Origin: Herpetosiphon llansteffanensis
GTDB taxonomy: Bacteria; Chloroflexota; Chloroflexia; Chloroflexales; Herpetosiphonaceae
Direction of reading: 5' to 3'
Length of the DNA: 64,000 nt
NCBI RefSeq assembly: GCF_003205875.1
Contig: NZ_PUBZ01000079.1
Coordinates: 51,909-115,908, forward strand
This document shows, one piece after another, positions 60,941 through 64,000 of this stretch. The notes beneath the pieces were generated by a model. It was given only the letters and a program-made list of their open reading frames with translations, ran no database searches and had not been told where the DNA came from. Numbering within the stretch: the stretch's first letter is position 1; each line of letters starts with the position of its first letter. The position numbers and the translations under genes were made by a program.

Positions 60941-61549
60941 GTGATGGAATTACGACACCGCGCCGTTGGGCCATGGCCAATGAACAGCTATGCCTTAGTT
61001 TGCCCCCACACCAACGAAAGTGTGCTGATCGATCCCGGGGCTGACCCTGCGCGTTTACAGGCAATGCTCAATAACACCACGCCGATTGCAATTTGGCTAA
61101 CCCATACCCACAACGACCATATTGGCGAAGTTGCTAGCATGCGCAAACGCCTCAATGTGCCAGTGCTTGGCCATCCAGGCCCGCAAACTCGGCCAGTGCC
61201 GCTTGATGCTGGCATCAGCGATGGCCAGCTTTTGACGGTTGGCCAGCACACGATCAAGGCTGTCTACACGCCTGGGCATACTGGCGATATGGTTAGTTTT
61301 TTGGTCGCTGATAGCCCAATTGCGATTGTTGGCGATACGATTTTCGCTGGCGGGCCTGGCCGTACATGGTCGACTGCCGATTTCCAAACCACCTTGCAAA
61401 CCCTGCGCACTATCATCCTAAGCTGGGATGATCAGCTGATCTGTTATGCTGGCCATGGCCCAGAATTTAGCTTAGGCTCAATTCGCCCCAAAATCGAAGC
61501 CTTCCTCGCCCGCGATCATGGCGATTTCTACGGCGACGCTGAGTGGTAA
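60941..61549 (+). CDS. MBL-fold hydrolase (glyoxalase II-like)
   Basis: 202 residues. Metallo-beta-lactamase fold: the metal motif HTHNDH (55-60) near the N terminus, His in VYTPGHTGD, Asp in VGDTIFAGGPGR, and CYAGHGPEF near the end. The compact size matches the small glyoxalase II-like group rather than RNases or lactamases. It begins GTG ATG at 60941; AAGGAGG sits six bases before the GTG and nine before the ATG, so either could be used. Substrate unknown. Confidence 0.85.
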   Translation: MMELRHRAVGPWPMNSYALVCPHTNESVLIDPGADPARLQAMLNNTTPIAIWLTHTHNDHIGEVASMRKRLNVPVLGHPGPQTRPVPLDAGISDGQLLTVGQHTIKAVYTPGHTGDMVSFLVADSPIAIVGDTIFAGGPGRTWSTADFQTTLQTLRTIILSWDDQLICYAGHGPEFSLGSIRPKIEAFLARDHGDFYGDAEW

Positions 61550-61820
61550 GAGCTGGGGGTCGGGGGTTGGTTGTTGGGTATCGGGAATTATGAGAGCATA
61601 GAACATAGAGCATAGAACATAAGGAACTTGGTGTTGGGCTAGCAAGGATCGGTTGGAAAGTTAAGATCGCTATAGCCAAAAGCCCATCATCATTTTCAGT
61701 TGGGGTCGGGGATTAGTCGTTGGGGATCGGGCTGAAACAGTTGGCATACGATTGAGAGCATCAAGCAAAACCGATCCCCATCCCCCAACAACCGATCCCC
61801 ATTAGTAACGAGAAACACCG
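61550..61820. repeat. Phrase repeats between MBL and amylase genes
   Basis: GGGGGTCGGGGGTTGG, AGAGCATAGAACATAG, AAGCCCATCATC and CCCCAACAACCGATCCCC phrases fill the gap up to about 61800. Confidence 0.7.
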
Positions 61821-63674
61821 ATGCACTATCCAATTTGGACGCGCGCTGTGTACCACGATGGTTCGGCGCTTTATCTTCAACCAAGCCAGCCCTATCAACT
61901 TGGCCAGCAGGTGACTGTACGGCTGCGTACTTCGCTCGATGCGCCAATCAGCCAAGCCTTTATTCGGCTTTGCCCTGATGGCGAGCAAACCTTTGTGCTG
62001 ATGCAACGGGCCGAGCGCACGGCAACCGAGCAATGGTGGCAGGGCAGCATTACGCTCTCGATGCCGCGTACTGGCTATCGTTTTTGGCTGATGACCGAGC
62101 ATGGCGGTTGGTGGCTTTCGGCGGCAGGCATACAACGCTCAACGCCAACTGATGCAACCGATTTTAAGCTCTTGGCCGACTATCACGCCCCGACCTGGGT
62201 GCATTCGGCAGTGTTCTACCAAATTTTTCCTGATCGTTTTTGTGATGGCGAGCCAAGCAATAATGTGGTTGCTGGCGAATACAACGTGTATGGCGTGCCA
62301 GCCATCGCCCGTCAATGGGGCGAAACGCCGCAAAAAGCAACTGGTGGCGTAGAGTTTTTTGGCGGCGATTTACAAGGCATTAGCCAAAAGCTTGATTATC
62401 TTGATCAGCTGGGAATCAATGCGCTGTATCTTACGCCGATTTTCACTGCGCCATCGAACCACAAATACGATACTGCTGATTATTTGCAGATCGATGCTCA
62501 TTTTGGTGGCGAAGCAGCTTTGGTTGAATTGCGCCAAGCCAGCCAGCGCTACCAGATGAAATTAATGCTCGATATTGTACTCAATCACTGTGGCTATACC
62601 CATCATTGGTTTACGGCGGCCCAAGCAGATGCCAACATGCCAACAGCCGATTATTTTTCGTGGATCGAGCATCCCAACGAGTATGAATCGTGGCTTGGCC
62701 ATCGTTCGTTGCCCAAACTCAATTATGCCAGCCAAGGCTTGCGCCAAGCAATTTATGGCGATGAGCAATCGATTGTACGCCATTGGTTGCGCCAACCGTA
62801 TGCGATTGATGGCTGGCGCATCGATGTGGCAAATATGTTGGCGCGCCAAGGCCCAAGCCAATTGGGGCATAAAATTGGTCGCGCTTTGCGCCGTGCGGTC
62901 AAAGCCGAAGCCCCTGAAGCCTATTTGCTGGGCGAACATTTCTACGATGGTAGCAACCATTTGCAGGGCGACGAACTTGATGCCAGCATGAATTATCGTG
63001 GTTTTACCTTTCCAACCTTGCAATGGCTGGTTGGCTTCGATATGGCCTCGGTCTGGAATTTGGCGTGGGAAGATCGAGCCTTATTGCCAAGCGAAGCCTT
63101 GGGTGAGCAATGGCTCGCGTTTTTGGCGGTTATTCCATGGCAAATCGCCTTACAACAATTTAATCTGCTCGATTCGCACGATACGCCGCGCTTGCTGACG
63201 ATTGTTGGCGGCAATTTGGCTTTGCATCAGGTGGCAGTTACCTTGCAAATGACCTTCCCCGGCGTGCCATGCATTTATTATGGCGATGAAATTGGGCTGC
63301 AAGGTGGTGGCGATCCCTATTGCCGTGGCTGTATGCCGTGGGATGCTCAAGTTTGGGATCACGAATTACTCGGATTTTATCGGCGCTTGATTGGCTTGCG
63401 GCGCAATTCGAGTGCGCTGAGTATTGGCGGGTTTCAATTATTGCTGGCAGAGGGCGATAGCGTGGCGTTCGTGCGGCGCAGCGCTGATGAATGTTTGCTG
63501 ATTGTTGCGCAGCGGGCTGCCACCAACATTCCATCAATTCCCATGTTGGCAACCGGCCTCGCCGATGGAACTGTTTTTGCGCAGGTTGACGAGGCAAGCG
63601 AAATTGCCATTGAGGCTGGCGTGTTGCAACTGCCGCAAACTGGCATCGGCGCAAGCATTTGGCGCATGAAGTAA
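61821..63674 (+). CDS. GH13 alpha-amylase family protein (neopullulanase-like)
   Basis: 617 residues. An N-terminal domain of about 120 residues looks like the CBM34-type domain of cyclomaltodextrinases and neopullulanases. The (beta/alpha)8 barrel follows: DIVLNHCG (region I), GWRIDVANML with nucleophile Asp335 (II), LLGEHF with acid/base Glu372 (III), and LLDSHDTPR with Asp454 (IV). It ends with a short beta domain. No signal peptide, so cytoplasmic; it would act on maltodextrins, cyclodextrin or pullulan. Stands alone between repeat arrays; the ribosome binding site is weak. Confidence 0.9.
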   Translation: MHYPIWTRAVYHDGSALYLQPSQPYQLGQQVTVRLRTSLDAPISQAFIRLCPDGEQTFVLMQRAERTATEQWWQGSITLSMPRTGYRFWLMTEHGGWWLSAAGIQRSTPTDATDFKLLADYHAPTWVHSAVFYQIFPDRFCDGEPSNNVVAGEYNVYGVPAIARQWGETPQKATGGVEFFGGDLQGISQKLDYLDQLGINALYLTPIFTAPSNHKYDTADYLQIDAHFGGEAALVELRQASQRYQMKLMLDIVLNHCGYTHHWFTAAQADANMPTADYFSWIEHPNEYESWLGHRSLPKLNYASQGLRQAIYGDEQSIVRHWLRQPYAIDGWRIDVANMLARQGPSQLGHKIGRALRRAVKAEAPEAYLLGEHFYDGSNHLQGDELDASMNYRGFTFPTLQWLVGFDMASVWNLAWEDRALLPSEALGEQWLAFLAVIPWQIALQQFNLLDSHDTPRLLTIVGGNLALHQVAVTLQMTFPGVPCIYYGDEIGLQGGGDPYCRGCMPWDAQVWDHELLGFYRRLIGLRRNSSALSIGGFQLLLAEGDSVAFVRRSADECLLIVAQRAATNIPSIPMLATGLADGTVFAQVDEASEIAIEAGVLQLPQTGIGASIWRMK

Positions 63675-64000
63675 GAGCATAGAGCACAGAGCATAGAACA
63701 TAGGGAATTGGGGATCGGTTGTTGGGGATTGGGGCAGCATTGATCCGCGAGCTACGTTTTTTTGCCACAGATTCACACAGATGTGTAGGGTTAGGTTCTG
63801 GTTAGCCCAAAGCCCAAAGCCGATAGCCATACGTTCTCTGCGCCCCTGCGTTAAAGCTGATCCACGAAGGACACGAAGCGCACGAAGGACGGAAACCGCG
63901 AAGGCCACGAAGAGCGCGAAGAACGTTTTTAGCCACAGATTGGCACAGATTTGTGGGATTAGGTTCGTGCCAGCCCAATGCCCATAGCCTGATCCCCAGC
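63675..64000. repeat. Phrase repeats at the end of the window
   Basis: AGAGCATAGAGCACAGAGC, GATCGGTTGTTGGGGATTG, CACAGATTCACACAGATG, CACGAAGGACACGAAGCGC and GCCACGAAGAGCGCGAAG units fill this stretch. No gene seen. Confidence 0.7.

Overview
This 64 kb chromosome window is dense in protein genes. It looks like a filamentous Chloroflexota bacterium of the Herpetosiphon type. That call is an inference from three things: a mid-GC genome with strong TTG/GCC codon use, the gene repertoire (PduO, ALDH16-like double aldehyde dehydrogenase, LIV-type transporters, FG-GAP and beta-helix secreted proteins, an extended haem O synthase), and intergenic spaces packed with degenerate short repeats. No rRNA, tRNA, CRISPR array or intact insertion sequence was found.

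Layout. 1-5536: the end of the ribosomal protein/alpha operon (infA-rpmJ-rpsM-rpsK-rpsD-rpoA-rplQ-truA-rplM-rpsI), closed by an intrinsic terminator. 5.8-12.5 kb: an ABC-F ATPase with an attenuator-like leader, a sugar isomerase-like TIM barrel, an aldehyde dehydrogenase, and an unknown nuclease-like protein paired with a PduO adenosyltransferase. 12.5-17.4 kb (minus strand): an unknown protein, a cytochrome P450, a possible TcmP-like protein and a GerMN/Gmad2 lipoprotein. 18.4-19.5 kb: ferritin and a small membrane protein. 19.6-30.8 kb (minus strand): one functional block with a BTAD-type regulator, livK, livG, livF, livH, an alpha/beta hydrolase, livM, a KAS III-like enzyme, an acyl-CoA ligase and a MaoC-like hydratase. 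This suggests uptake and CoA activation of a carboxylic acid that may not be an amino acid.

31-40 kb: redox and repair functions (DUF1697, msrA, two thioredoxin reductase-family flavoproteins), a 2H phosphoesterase, an ALDH16-like double aldehyde dehydrogenase and a DMT permease. 40.2-41.8 kb: an AT-rich cassette with a WXG100-type toxin broken by a frameshift, plus a coupled lipoprotein that is the likely immunity protein. 42-49 kb: cystathionine beta-synthase, galactokinase, a channel-like membrane protein and an FG-GAP secreted protein. 49-51 kb: rpsA behind a long structured leader with a perfect-consensus promoter. 51.6-57.1 kb: a tightly overlapping surface-polysaccharide operon (two glycosyltransferases, an asparagine synthetase-like enzyme, a GT-C-like membrane protein). 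57.8-63.7 kb: haem O synthase, a beta-helix secreted protein, an MBL hydrolase and a GH13 alpha-amylase-family enzyme.

Almost every gap over 250 bp is filled by two kinds of repeat. One is a set of about nine short 'phrases' in degenerate tandem arrays. The other is a palindromic element of about 190 bp with terminal inverted repeats (MITE-like), in two TIR types and roughly a dozen full or partial copies. The most notable signals are the uORF-terminator-antiterminator leader of the ABC-F gene, the frameshifted toxin with its immunity partner, the rpsA leader, and the MITE-like families.
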